A stretch of 8,213 nucleotides of DNA, taken from assembly GCA_034437515.1 (NCBI GenBank), contig DAOTTX010000025.1, forward strand, positions 1-8,213, in the 5' to 3' direction. Of the stretch, positions 1 to 7,507 are shown in pieces (positions within the stretch are counted from its first letter, which is position 1; each line of letters opens with the position of its first letter). The stretch is from DAOTTX01 sp034437515. Lineage in GTDB: Bacteria > Chloroflexota > Anaerolineae > Aggregatilineales > Phototrophicaceae. The position numbers and the translations under genes are program-made. The notes under the pieces are model-generated. The model did no database searches. It was not told where the DNA came from and worked only from the letters and a program-made list of their open reading frames with translations.

Positions 1-1
1 G

Positions 2-277
2 TGGCCTCACCGCCTTGGTCATAGCCTCGGGCTTGGACATAAGCGCCGGGGCTTTTTCTATTGTAGCATGGCAATCGAGCGGATGCAAACGAAAATGACA
101 CAGCCGGGAGCCATTGGCGCCGGTTTCCCTTTGATGGATAACAAAGCTCTCCACCGCGCGTTCTGTCGGTGGAGAGCAAGTCAACGGGTTGTCTTTGACC
201 AGCCAGCAAAACTCCATATCATCTGGATCATCTGCTCCCACAACGCCTACCCCCACGATTCCGACAATGTACAACAA
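2..277 (-). CDS. Doubtful partial open frame, possibly a gene remnant
   Basis: On the minus strand one frame is open from about 405 to the left edge. The most protein-like part starts at a TTG codon at 277. It reads a short hydrophobic stretch (LLYIVGIVGVGVVGA), an acidic turn (DDPDD), then MEFCWLVKDNPLT and a mixed hydrophilic tail. The phrase WLVKDNPLT faintly recalls the VKDNQPTL motif of ISAs1-type transposases, but no other transposase motif is visible, so I do not assign it. Against a real gene: no ATG near a good Shine-Dalgarno, the GC-rich DNA favours long open frames, and the frame runs through the plus-strand terminator at 23-59. It may be a decayed fragment or chance. Confidence 0.2.
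   Translation of the reverse strand, partial: MLYIVGIVGVGVVGADDPDDMEFCWLVKDNPLTCSPPTERAVESFVIHQRETGANGSRLCHFRLHPLDCHATIEKAPALMSKPEAMTKAVRP
23..59 (+). terminator. Rho-independent terminator of an upstream plus-strand gene
   Basis: The outer stem pairs 23-30 with 46-53 (AGCCTCGG with CCGGGGCT, one G-T wobble). The inner stem pairs 31-34 with 41-44 (GCTT with AAGC). There is a single bulged G at 45 and a six-base loop, GGACAT. Five T residues follow at 53-57, then CTATT. This is the classical layout of an intrinsic terminator reading left to right, so a plus-strand transcription unit probably ends at or before the left edge. Frame 1 has a stop (TAG) at 22-24, which could be the end of that gene, but too little sequence is visible to identify it. 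Confidence 0.72.
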
Positions 278-495
278 CGCGAGACCGGTGTGACGACCAC
301 GATCTCCTACTGCGGGAGACGCCGCCCGAAGTGCGCTGACCGGGCGGGAGCCGGGCCGGTGGTCGGATCGGTGTGGTCGTGGCCATAGCAAGGTCTTGGC
401 AAAGTCTTAGCCTGGATTTCTCGAACGCTCATATCCAAAGTGTACCCTCTCCCCCACCCAATGTCAAACACCGCCTGCGCCAAAGGGTCTGCCCC
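60..495. other. Gene-poor stretch with a short hairpin
   Basis: I see no convincing gene here. An 11-bp perfect inverted repeat pairs 146-156 (GCTCTCCACCG) with 167-177 (CGGTGGAGAGC) around a ten-base loop. Its right arm plus the next bases (CGGTGGAGAGCAAG) also occurs inside the repeat units further right (near 580 and 7997), so this may be a small, diverged piece of the same repeat family. No T-tract follows it, so it is not an obvious terminator. The remaining open frames are short, lack ribosome binding sites and have unnatural compositions. Confidence 0.5.
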
Positions 496-790
496 CGTCT
501 CGATCCCATTGTCCCTCATCCAAGGAAAACAAGGAGAACACCGACCAAGCAATGGCCATCAACGGCGCACGCTCCCTCCGGTGGAGAGCAAGGCGGAAAC
601 ATCAGTGGAAAGCAGCGGTGACACGCCAATGGCAGAAACACCGCAACCTCACCGCCTGCCTGTGCCTTGGCGGACAGCAATCTGTCTGGCCGCTTGCGGG
701 GTCGCGGTGAGCGTGGGGGGAACGGGCAAGTGGGGTGTGGGAACAGCGGTGATGATCCGACGGGCGCACCGTAAGACGATGAAATGTCAC
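496..790. repeat. Repeat unit 1 (full length)
   Basis: This is the first complete unit, 295 bp. It begins with CGTCTCGATCCCATTGTC, and nothing resembling the unit precedes it, so 496 is the left boundary of the array. It holds an ATGGCCATCAACGGCG segment at about 552, which recurs as part of the coding region at 8022. It ends in the GTAAGACGATG hairpin arm just before unit 2. Confidence 0.8.
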
Positions 791-1087
791 CGTCTCAATT
801 CATTGTCTCTTCTCCAAGGAAGAGGACGCTGTGCAAGCAATGGCGCACGCTTCCCCTGGTGGGGACCAAGGCGGGGCAGCGGTGGAAACATTGGTGAAAA
901 CATCCGGCGACAATACAATGGTAGAAACACTGCAACCTCACCGTCAGCCTGTGCCTTGGCAGACAGCAATCTGCCCGGTCGCTTGCGGGGTCGCGGTGAG
1001 CGTGGGGGAAGGCGGGGTGTGGAAACAACAGTGGAAACAGCGGTGATGATCCAAGGGCGGACGCACCGTAAAACGATGAAACGCCAT
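791..1087. repeat. Repeat unit 2 (full length)
   Basis: This is the second complete unit, 297 bp. It carries the same CGCTTGCGGGGTCGCGG variant as unit 1. It shares the GTGGAAACAACAGTGGAAAC segment (around 1018-1037) with the right-hand copy near 7856-7875, so that part of the right-hand copy is closest to this unit. Confidence 0.8.
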
Positions 1088-1293
1088 CGTCTCAATCCCT
1101 TGTCTCTCCTACAACGAAAACGAAGAGAACACCGATCAAGCAATGGCCATCAACAACGCACGCTCCCCCGGCGAAGAGCAAGGCGGAAACATCGGTGGAA
1201 ACATCCGGTGACACGCCAATGTCAGAAACACTGCAACCTCACTGCCTGTAATCTGTCCGGTCGCTTGCGGGTTGCGGTGAGCGTGGGGGAAGA
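1088..1293. repeat. Repeat unit 3 (truncated)
   Basis: The unit begins at 1088 but lacks about 20 bases in the middle: CTGTGCCTTGGCGGACAGC, present in units 1 and 2, is missing near 1248. It stops after the CGCTTGCGGG anchor, near 1293, without the second half of the unit. Its anchor reads GCGGGTTGCGG, unlike units 1 and 2 but identical to the right-hand copy at 7808. Confidence 0.8.
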
Positions 1294-1304
1294 GTAGAGG
1301 AAGA

Positions 1305-1338
1305 GACCCAGGATGCGGGTTATCCCGTATCCTGGGTC
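1305..1338 (-). terminator. Hairpin 3' of the large gene, probable terminator
   Basis: Fifteen bases at 1305-1319 pair with 1324-1338 around the loop TTAT, with one mismatch on the minus strand (a G-T wobble on the plus strand). It lies about 175 nt beyond the stop codon of the large minus-strand gene. On the minus strand it is followed by a pyrimidine-rich run, TCTTCCTCTACTCTT. I infer that it ends transcription of the operon. Pairing is slightly better for plus-strand RNA, but no plus-strand gene ends here and the plus-strand T-tract is poor. Confidence 0.55.
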
Positions 1339-1354
1339 ATTGTCATACAGGGTG

Positions 1355-1381
1355 GTATGTGTTCAAGGCATTGACACATAC
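1355..1381 (-). terminator. Second hairpin in the 3' region of the large gene
   Basis: GTATGTG (1355-1361) pairs with CACATAC (1375-1381). After a bulged T, TCAA (1363-1366) pairs with TTGA (1371-1374) around GGCA. No T-tract follows on either strand. A transcript of the large gene would meet this hairpin just before the one at 1305-1338, so it could stabilise the 3' end of the mRNA. Its role is inference. Confidence 0.35.
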
Positions 1382-1513
1382 TAAAGCGAGGGAATACTGC
1401 CCTGATCGACCATCTCTCCCCACCCATTCTCTGCCTCCCACATCTACTGAAACGCGCGATTCTCAATCCATTGGGAGTGGCTTCGGAACGGATGGGCTTT
1501 GCGGCCAGGACAG

Positions 1514-4500
1514 CTATTCGCGCAAGACCAACGGCAGGTAGATCTTGGACCGCTCGTCAGTCACGATCACCCACCCGCTGCGTCCGTACACAGTGTAAGT
1601 ATAGACGCCGGGGTAGGCGAAGGCGCGCCGGTAGACCCGGCCCGGCTCCAGATAGCCGGAATCGAAGCCGCGCGTGTCCTGCAGCGCGTCGCGCTCGCTG
1701 AGCACCTGGAAGATGGGGTTCTCGCTCCACCTGATCAGATCGTCGATGGTGTTGGTCTCGCTCAGCGCCGAGGTCCACTCGACCACGCTGCCCACCGGCA
1801 CGGTGATGACCGCCGGATCGAGATGCACGCCAACCCACAGCGTGCCTCCGCCGACCTCCATCGGCGCGGGCATCACGGTAACGGAGTAGACGTCAACGTC
1901 CTCGACCCACGGCGTGTACGGCACGTTGACGTGGACGATCTGCGTGATCACCTCGACGACGGGACTGCGCCACGCTTGGTAGCCGTCAATGCCCTCGACC
2001 TGGATGTAGTAGTGACCGGGCGGGGTGAAGAAAGCGTAGTAGCCGGTGGTGGTGATGCCGTCGGGATAGGTGTCGTCCGTGACTTGCGGGTTGACCTGAT
2101 CCTCGTAGAGGTGCGCGGGCCATGGCACCCAGCCGCCCCAGTGCGGCATAGAAACATAAGCCGTCACCGTCACCCCAGAGATTGCCTCCACTGGGTTGAA
2201 CGAGCCGCCCATTGTGGGGTCGTAGTAGCCGCCTTTGTCCACGTTGAAGACGTACCCATCCGGGTCAATGAGTACGACGCCGGATTCCTTATCCACCTCC
2301 TCGCCGCACTGACTCTCGATGATCACGTGACGCGACTCGACGGCGATGTCGAAATGGTACCAATGCCCCTCGCGGCTGGCGGGCGTGTAGACCGCGCCGT
2401 CAACCGTGACGGTCATCGCCTGCGTGGCCTCCGTGCAACAGGAATAGAGGTGTAGTTGTGTATCGCGGTAGCCCACGTCTCTGGGGATCTGCCAATCCCT
2501 GGTCCGCCGCGTCCCAGTACGCGCGCTTCTAAAGACGTAGTTGTGGGTCCGTCCGTGGTACGTCGCTTCCCAGTAAGAGGTCTGTGGACACCAGCCACCC
2601 ACCGAGGGGCCGCCTAACCAGATCTCGTTGGAAGCCGCGCTGATCTCATCTCCATGCGCGGATTTGGCAACGAAGTAGTGCGTCTGCCACGCATCGCCGG
2701 CGCCAGGCAGCACGTTCACCGTGACAGTGAAGCGTCCATGCGCATCTGCTAGGGTCTGGGCCACCGGGATGTTCGGCTCATCCAGGCTCGTATTGGTCAT
2801 ATAGATCGTGACCGTCACTCCGCGCTGCGCCACGCCGCGAAACTCGATGGGGAGTCCGGCGCAGGTCTCACCGCTCTCCGGGAAAGCGATATGCGGCGGC
2901 ATCAGTGGCATAGGCGGTACTGCTATCTCGACATGAGCGCTGTCGGTATAGACTTCACTGCCCGTGCCCTGGCTTCTGGGGGTCTCGTAGACCTGTTCGA
3001 TCTGGTTAGTCACGGTGAGCGGTTCGGCAGAAGTGGTCGAACCTTGCAAACGCAGCCATCCGCTATCGCCCTCCTGCACATACGCTGTGGCATCGAAGCG
3101 TAGTGTCGGCGGCCCGCCCGACATTTTCAGCGCGGGTTGGCTGAGTTGGCGTTCGAGGGTCAAGTCCGCCGGCCAGTGATCGGTGAGGGTGTGTTGGGTG
3201 ACCGGCGGTAGGGCGGGATCGGCGGTTTGGTAGCGGTAACGCACCAGGTACTCGACGTTCCACTGCGGGGTCAGCGCGTCTACTTGTGCATCGTAGGTCA
3301 TCATCACGCGGGGATCGTGCGCGCCCTTCTCCAGTTCCATCTTGACCGGATAAGTCGTGACGGTGTCCTCGTTTTCGGCGTGGGGATCACACTCGACGCC
3401 TGGCTGGGCTGCGATGACGGCTGCGACGTCCACCCCATCATCCAACCACTGCTGCGGCTCCACCTGCACCTGGATGGCGCCCTCCGCCCCTGCTGCCAGG
3501 TCACCCAGATGCCAGACCTTGGTGCGCTGATCGGGCGAGGTGAAATCGGCGACAGGATCGGAGGCCGAGAAACGCGCGCCCGCTGGCGCGGTGATGGTGA
3601 TGCTGGTGTTGCGCGCCACACCGGGGGCAGCGTGATCATCCAGGTTGGCGTAGTCGAAGACGACATCATAGCGCTTGTGGGTCCCATCGCTGTACTGCGG
3701 ATTACGCTCCGGCCCCGCGCCCATAATCGTCAGATCGGGGCACAGGACGGTGGTATCCACCTGCGCCTCCCACACGTAGGCGACGCCGTCAATTTCGGCC
3801 TGCGCCTCATTGTGGATGAGGCCGCATTCGACGCCGCCGCAAGCCTCGACGGTCACATCGAAGGTGATGAGCACGTCTTTGTCGGGTTCGAGTTCGCCCG
3901 ACCAGGTCAGGCGGTCGTTAACGACTTCCCACACGCCCCCGGTAGCCAGGGCCGAACCGGGCACATACGCTGTCCCCTCGGGGATCGCGTCCTCCAGCGT
4001 GACATTCGCGGGCAGTACGCCGGTGTTGGTGACCCAGAGCGCGTAGACAATGGTGTCGCCCACCTCGACCTCATCCGCATCCGCCGCCTTGGTCAGTGCC
4101 AGGTCATAGCCGCCCAATTCGTACACCGTCGTCGTCGCGGTATCCGTGTTGTTGAGCGTGACCGCTTCGGCGGTAGTGCTGCTGATGGCGACGTGATTGA
4201 TCAGCGCCGTGCCATCTTCCAGGCCCTCGCCCACGACGACGCGGACCGTGGCCGTCGCGGTCTCGCCGGGCGCCAGGTCGTCCAGGTTCCAAACCAGCGG
4301 ATCGGTGCTATCGGGGGACGGATCAGCGCTCTGGAAGTTGACGCCGCCGGGCAGCGTGTCGGTCAAGGTCACGGTGTAAGCCGTGACGCCGCCCGCATTG
4401 CCCCAACTGAGATTGTAGAGCAGCGGCGCGCCCGGCTCGACGAAGGGCGGGGCCGTCTTTTCCACCCACAGATCGGGCACGAGCGGGACGTAGGTGAGGG

Positions 4501-6838
4501 TCGTGGTGACCGCGTCGGCGTTGTCCGCCTCGTTCAGGTCGATGGCGTTGAGCACGGCGACGCTGGCCGTGTTGGTCAACACCCCGTCGTAATCGGCGGT
4601 AGACGTGATCCAGACGGTGATGAGGCGCTGCGTATCCGTCGCCACATTGTAGAGCGTGCAAGTGAGGCTGGCGCCATCTGTCGCGCAGTCCCCGCCGGAC
4701 GCGCTCATCACGGCGACGACGGTAGTCGGTACGACTGTATCCACCACGCGGACATCGGCGGCCAACTCCGAGGTAACGGCGTTGGTGACGGTGAGTGTGT
4801 AGACCAGCATCTCGCCCGCATTGCCGCTGGCGGGGCCGCTCTTGCTCAGGGCAAAGTCCGCATAATAGGGATACTCGTCCGCGCCGAGGTCGGGGGCATT
4901 GCCCATCGGGCGCGGTTGGCCGTCTATATCCTCGCTGATGGCGGTGGCGACGCCGTCCGCGGTGACGATACCCACGTCTAGAGCGTCGGAGTCAACGGTG
5001 AGGTGGTAGCCGTCGGCGGCGAAGGCGGCTGTGCCGGTGATGGCGCCGAAGTTATCCACCAACCCTACCGTGGGCGTCAGCACGCTATCCCACAGAGTGA
5101 GGGTGGTGGTGACCATCCCGCTCTGCACTTCGATGCCCACGCCGGCGCTGACGACCAAGGTATTGGTGAGAACGGCCGTGCCATTTTCATACACATAGAT
5201 GGCGTTGGGGCCATCATTTCGCGCCAGGGTCGTGTGCCACAGATGGACCGGGGCGCTCCGCACGGCCAAACCTGCACCGGAACCGCTGGCTGTATTTTCG
5301 ACGATGACATTGTTGACCAATTTTGCACTGCCGGCGACTTGCACCCCGCCGCCGTTGCCGGTGGTAGTGTTGGCATAGACCAGGTTGCCCGCGACCACGT
5401 TGCCACTGCCGGTCAGATACATCCCACCGCCGCCATTGTCGCGGGTGGCATTGTGATGAATTTGGTTGGCAGACAGAAACGAGTTGGTGGTACCCGCATA
5501 CAGGCCGCCGCCAAAACCACTGTCATATTCCAACCCGTCATTGCCATAAACCTGGTTTTCGACAAAGGTAAGGCGATCGCCGACCAGATAAACCCCACCC
5601 CCATGATGTGAGGAGGTATTGCTGTACACCTCGTTGTGGGCGATCTGACTATCGGCAATGTCTTGTGTGTACAGGCCGCCGCCGCGACCGACGGATCGGG
5701 TAGCCGAACTGCCACGAGCCGCATTGCCGTAGAGGGTGTTGTGGGTAAAGGTGAGGTACGCGCCACCCTCAACCCGCACCCCGCCCCCTTGCGGATGGTT
5801 GCGCCAATCCCCCCAAACGGTGTTGCTGTAAATCTGATTGGCAGTAATCAGCACATGGTCGCTGTCCCATAAATCAAGGCCGCCGCCGCCGCGCCAATAG
5901 TTGGTATCGCCAGAGGGGGTATCCAGTTGCACCTCGTTGTTGTAGATGCGGTTATTTTCTAGCCGGGCATAATCGCTTTCGACCAGGGAAATGCCCCCGC
6001 CCTGGCTGACATAAGAAGGCCCGGCCTGATTTTCGTAAATCTCATTGTCCTCCAAGACGAGGTAGGGGCTGTTGTAGGCATGGATGCCGCCGCCCCGGCT
6101 GCTGGCGGTGCGATAAGCGAGGTTGTGGTGGATGTGATTGCCGCGCAGTGTCACCCCGGCGGCGGATTCGATGGAAAGGGCGCCGCCAAAGTCGGCCTGG
6201 TTGTTGTAAAAGTTGTTGTGGGCGATTAGGGCGCTGCCGCTGCTGATGTATAAGCCGCCGCCCCGGTTTTGAAAACCGGTGGAATGCCCGTTCTCGCGGA
6301 AGGTGCAGTTGGTAATGGTGGCACTGGCTTGGGTGAGGTAGACGCCGCTGCCTTTGGGGGCGTCCAGAGCGTAGCCGTCGTAAATATCCAGCCCCTCAAG
6401 AGTGACGGTGATGTCGGGGCCGGTGGCGTAGATGACACGGCCGTTGCTCTGCGCATCCAACGTGGTGGTGTAGAGGGCGGGGTCCCAGGCGGAAAAGTCG
6501 GCGTTGGCGCCGCCACGCAGCGTCAGGCTCTTGCTGATGTAGACCATCTGGCTGAGGCCGCCATAAGCGTTGACGCCGGTGTAGACGCCCGTAGCGACCC
6601 ACACCTCATCGGTGGGATCGTCCACGGCGTCCACGGCGTCTTGTACCGTGGTGTAGCAGGGCGTCTCACCGCCGCAGTTACCATCGACAGAGACATAATA
6701 CACATCGTGTCCATCCGGCCCCTGCGCCAACACCGGCGGCGGGCCATTATCCCCTGCTCCAAGCAGCGCGAGCGCGCCGCCAATGAGCAACAGGGCCAAT
6801 ACGAGAGAACCTGCAAGTGACTTGAGTTTCCTGTTCAT
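1514..6838 (-). CDS. Giant secreted mosaic protein: beta-helix, DUF11 repeats, degenerate cupredoxin end
   Basis: This 1774-residue protein is exported. A signal peptide (RKLK, a hydrophobic core at 8-28, likely cleavage after VLA at 38) opens it. Residues ~50-650 form a right-handed parallel beta-helix with about a dozen coils of the N-x-I-Y-x-N and GGG(L/I/V) pattern, closed by PDLGADEY. DUF11-like beta-sandwich repeats follow near 658, 788 and 909, and a diverged one near 1033. Next come a less clear sandwich (~1165-1290), an Ig-like domain (~1315-1400), an unassigned cysteine-containing domain (~1416-1510), a carboxypeptidase-regulatory or Cna-B-like domain starting LIDPDGYVF (~1521-1645), and a cupredoxin-like fold (~1653-1762) whose copper ligands are absent. 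The last residues are KIYLPLVLRE. The start ATG has AAGGAG seven bases upstream. A surface adhesin or a polysaccharide-binding role is plausible. No catalytic residues can be assigned with confidence, so enzyme activity (lyase or hydrolase) is open. It follows the TetR gene by 19 nt, so the two are probably cotranscribed. Confidence 0.93.
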   Translation of the reverse strand: MNRKLKSLAGSLVLALLLIGGALALLGAGDNGPPPVLAQGPDGHDVYYVSVDGNCGGETPCYTTVQDAVDAVDDPTDEVWVATGVYTGVNAYGGLSQMVYISKSLTLRGGANADFSAWDPALYTTTLDAQSNGRVIYATGPDITVTLEGLDIYDGYALDAPKGSGVYLTQASATITNCTFRENGHSTGFQNRGGGLYISSGSALIAHNNFYNNQADFGGALSIESAAGVTLRGNHIHHNLAYRTASSRGGGIHAYNSPYLVLEDNEIYENQAGPSYVSQGGGISLVESDYARLENNRIYNNEVQLDTPSGDTNYWRGGGGLDLWDSDHVLITANQIYSNTVWGDWRNHPQGGGVRVEGGAYLTFTHNTLYGNAARGSSATRSVGRGGGLYTQDIADSQIAHNEVYSNTSSHHGGGVYLVGDRLTFVENQVYGNDGLEYDSGFGGGLYAGTTNSFLSANQIHHNATRDNGGGGMYLTGSGNVVAGNLVYANTTTGNGGGVQVAGSAKLVNNVIVENTASGSGAGLAVRSAPVHLWHTTLARNDGPNAIYVYENGTAVLTNTLVVSAGVGIEVQSGMVTTTLTLWDSVLTPTVGLVDNFGAITGTAAFAADGYHLTVDSDALDVGIVTADGVATAISEDIDGQPRPMGNAPDLGADEYPYYADFALSKSGPASGNAGEMLVYTLTVTNAVTSELAADVRVVDTVVPTTVVAVMSASGGDCATDGASLTCTLYNVATDTQRLITVWITSTADYDGVLTNTASVAVLNAIDLNEADNADAVTTTLTYVPLVPDLWVEKTAPPFVEPGAPLLYNLSWGNAGGVTAYTVTLTDTLPGGVNFQSADPSPDSTDPLVWNLDDLAPGETATATVRVVVGEGLEDGTALINHVAISSTTAEAVTLNNTDTATTTVYELGGYDLALTKAADADEVEVGDTIVYALWVTNTGVLPANVTLEDAIPEGTAYVPGSALATGGVWEVVNDRLTWSGELEPDKDVLITFDVTVEACGGVECGLIHNEAQAEIDGVAYVWEAQVDTTVLCPDLTIMGAGPERNPQYSDGTHKRYDVVFDYANLDDHAAPGVARNTSITITAPAGARFSASDPVADFTSPDQRTKVWHLGDLAAGAEGAIQVQVEPQQWLDDGVDVAAVIAAQPGVECDPHAENEDTVTTYPVKMELEKGAHDPRVMMTYDAQVDALTPQWNVEYLVRYRYQTADPALPPVTQHTLTDHWPADLTLERQLSQPALKMSGGPPTLRFDATAYVQEGDSGWLRLQGSTTSAEPLTVTNQIEQVYETPRSQGTGSEVYTDSAHVEIAVPPMPLMPPHIAFPESGETCAGLPIEFRGVAQRGVTVTIYMTNTSLDEPNIPVAQTLADAHGRFTVTVNVLPGAGDAWQTHYFVAKSAHGDEISAASNEIWLGGPSVGGWCPQTSYWEATYHGRTHNYVFRSARTGTRRTRDWQIPRDVGYRDTQLHLYSCCTEATQAMTVTVDGAVYTPASREGHWYHFDIAVESRHVIIESQCGEEVDKESGVVLIDPDGYVFNVDKGGYYDPTMGGSFNPVEAISGVTVTAYVSMPHWGGWVPWPAHLYEDQVNPQVTDDTYPDGITTTGYYAFFTPPGHYYIQVEGIDGYQAWRSPVVEVITQIVHVNVPYTPWVEDVDVYSVTVMPAPMEVGGGTLWVGVHLDPAVITVPVGSVVEWTSALSETNTIDDLIRWSENPIFQVLSERDALQDTRGFDSGYLEPGRVYRRAFAYPGVYTYTVYGRSGWVIVTDERSKIYLPLVLRE

Positions 6839-6845
6839 CTGTGAT

Positions 6846-6851
6846 CTCCTT
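6846..6851 (-). promoter_or_regulatory. Shine-Dalgarno of the large gene
   Basis: AAGGAG lies seven bases before the ATG at 6838. It fixes that start and shows that the large gene has its own ribosome binding site within the short gap after the TetR stop codon. Confidence 0.8.
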
Positions 6852-6857
6852 GATTAA

Positions 6858-7460
6858 CTATGAATGACTGACTAATCCGCGAAATATCAACCGGACGCCG
6901 TAGCGCAACTGCGCTTTGACGTCCACCTCCTCCGGCGCGTAGACCCAGTGCAGGGTCGTGCCACTCAACAGCGCGTCCAGCGCCCGCGCTGCCTGGCGCG
7001 CATCTGTCGGCGCGAACTCGCCGCTCTCAATGCCCTCTGTGATGATGGCCTCCAGCAGCCCGGTCAACCGGTGCATAAAATCGGCGATCACCGCGCGCAC
7101 GTCCTCGCGGCGCAGGCCCAGGGCGCAGAACTCGTAAAAGATGGGCATCAGCGGCAGCACTTTTGCCTCCTCGGCGATGAGCGTCTCGTAATAGGCGGTG
7201 AGCCGCTCGGTGGCCGTGTCGGGTGTTTCAGCAGCGGTCTGCAAATCCGCCAACTCCTGGGCGAAGAGTTGCTCGGCGATAGCGTGGATGAGCGCGTCCT
7301 TGCTGTCGAAATAGAGATAAATCGTGGCCTTGTTGATGCCGATCTCATCAGCGATGTCCTCCATCGTGGCGCTGTCGAAGCCTTTCTTGGCGAAGACGAC
7401 GGTGGCGGCCTCGATGATCTGGGCGGTGCGCATCTCGCTCACGTCGGGTCTGGGGGTCAT
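6858..7460 (-). CDS. TetR/AcrR-family transcriptional regulator
   Basis: This 200-residue protein is a DNA-binding repressor of TetR type. The N-terminal helix-turn-helix has the family signature: IIEAATVVFAKKGFDSATMEDIA, then DEIGINKATIYLYFDSKDALIHAI, roughly residues 13-58. The remainder is the all-helical ligand and dimer domain of usual length. I prefer the ATG at 7460 to the in-frame GTG at 7466, because the perfect AGGAGG (7466-7471) lies five bases before the ATG and overlaps the GTG. It is the first gene of an operon with the giant secreted protein. A consensus promoter and a palindrome lie directly upstream, so it very probably represses itself and the downstream gene. The ligand cannot be read from the sequence. 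Confidence 0.95.
   Translation of the reverse strand: MTPRPDVSEMRTAQIIEAATVVFAKKGFDSATMEDIADEIGINKATIYLYFDSKDALIHAIAEQLFAQELADLQTAAETPDTATERLTAYYETLIAEEAKVLPLMPIFYEFCALGLRREDVRAVIADFMHRLTGLLEAIITEGIESGEFAPTDARQAARALDALLSGTTLHWVYAPEEVDVKAQLRYGVRLIFRGLVSHS
6862..6877. promoter_or_regulatory. Possible second TetR half-site
   Basis: The plus strand reads GAATGACTGACTAATC. The minus-strand TTAGTCAGTCAT resembles the operator arm TTAGTCATCAT at 7496-7506. It overlaps the last codons of the TetR gene (LVSHS) just before the large gene. A second, dyad-related arm is not evident, so binding is speculative. Confidence 0.22.
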
Positions 7461-7465
7461 AAACA

Positions 7466-7471
7466 CCTCCT
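7466..7471 (-). promoter_or_regulatory. Shine-Dalgarno of the TetR gene
   Basis: A perfect AGGAGG five bases before the ATG at 7460. It decides against the upstream GTG at 7466, which it overlaps. Confidence 0.85.
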
Positions 7472-7479
7472 GTAAAAAT

Positions 7480-7507
7480 AATGATAACTTACTAGTTAGT
7501 CATCATT
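7480..7507. promoter_or_regulatory. 28-bp palindrome, candidate TetR operator
   Basis: The palindrome is centred on CTAG at 7492-7495. Twelve of fourteen base pairs match across the axis; the mismatches are 7490/7497 and 7486/7501. It overlaps the end of the -10 box and the expected transcription start of the TetR operon, the usual place for an autorepressor site. A ~28-bp dyad is within the size range of TetR-family operators. That this regulator binds here is inference. Confidence 0.75.

Larger units (their letters stand above)
496..1293. repeat. Tandem array of a ~295-bp repeat (three units)
   Basis: Three direct copies of one unit lie head to tail. Two anchors show the period. The CGTCTC-AT-CATTGTC-CTC anchor is at 496, 791 and 1088 (spacings 295 and 297). 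The CGCTTGCGGG anchor is at 691, 980 and 1262 (spacings 289 and 282). Copies differ by substitutions and small indels. Each unit contains the near-palindrome ACGATG..CATCGT (diverged in one copy), a GGTGGAGAGCAAGG-like segment, and paired GTGGAAACA-like micro-repeats about 12 bp apart. Indels change the frame between units, so a conserved protein is unlikely. I do not recognise the family. A further copy lies at 7808-8059 in the same orientation. Confidence 0.88.

Noticed and set aside
496..1293. CRISPR array
   Set aside because: The unit is about 295 bp, the copies are similar throughout their length, and there are no short identical repeats separated by unique spacers.
440..1297. 285-residue open frame through the repeat array
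   Set aside because: It crosses three tandem units, and the same DNA is read in different frames in different units because of indels. The product is arginine- and histidine-rich and has no recognisable domain.
1653..1880. Functional copper-binding domain in the giant protein
   Set aside because: The fold pattern fits, but the cysteine, histidine and methionine ligands expected near the end are missing.
1499..2455. 318-residue plus-strand open frame
   Set aside because: Antisense to the C-terminal part of the giant protein, with unnatural composition and no start signal.
3227..4981. 584-residue plus-strand open frame antisense to the giant gene
   Set aside because: It lies wholly inside the DUF11 region on the opposite strand. 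Its translation is a low-diversity mix rich in G, R, H, V and D, with no ribosome binding site or family motif. It is an antisense shadow of GC-rich coding DNA.
6948..7475. 175-residue plus-strand open frame over the TetR gene
   Set aside because: The opposite strand encodes a clear TetR protein with ribosome binding site and promoter; this frame is its shadow.
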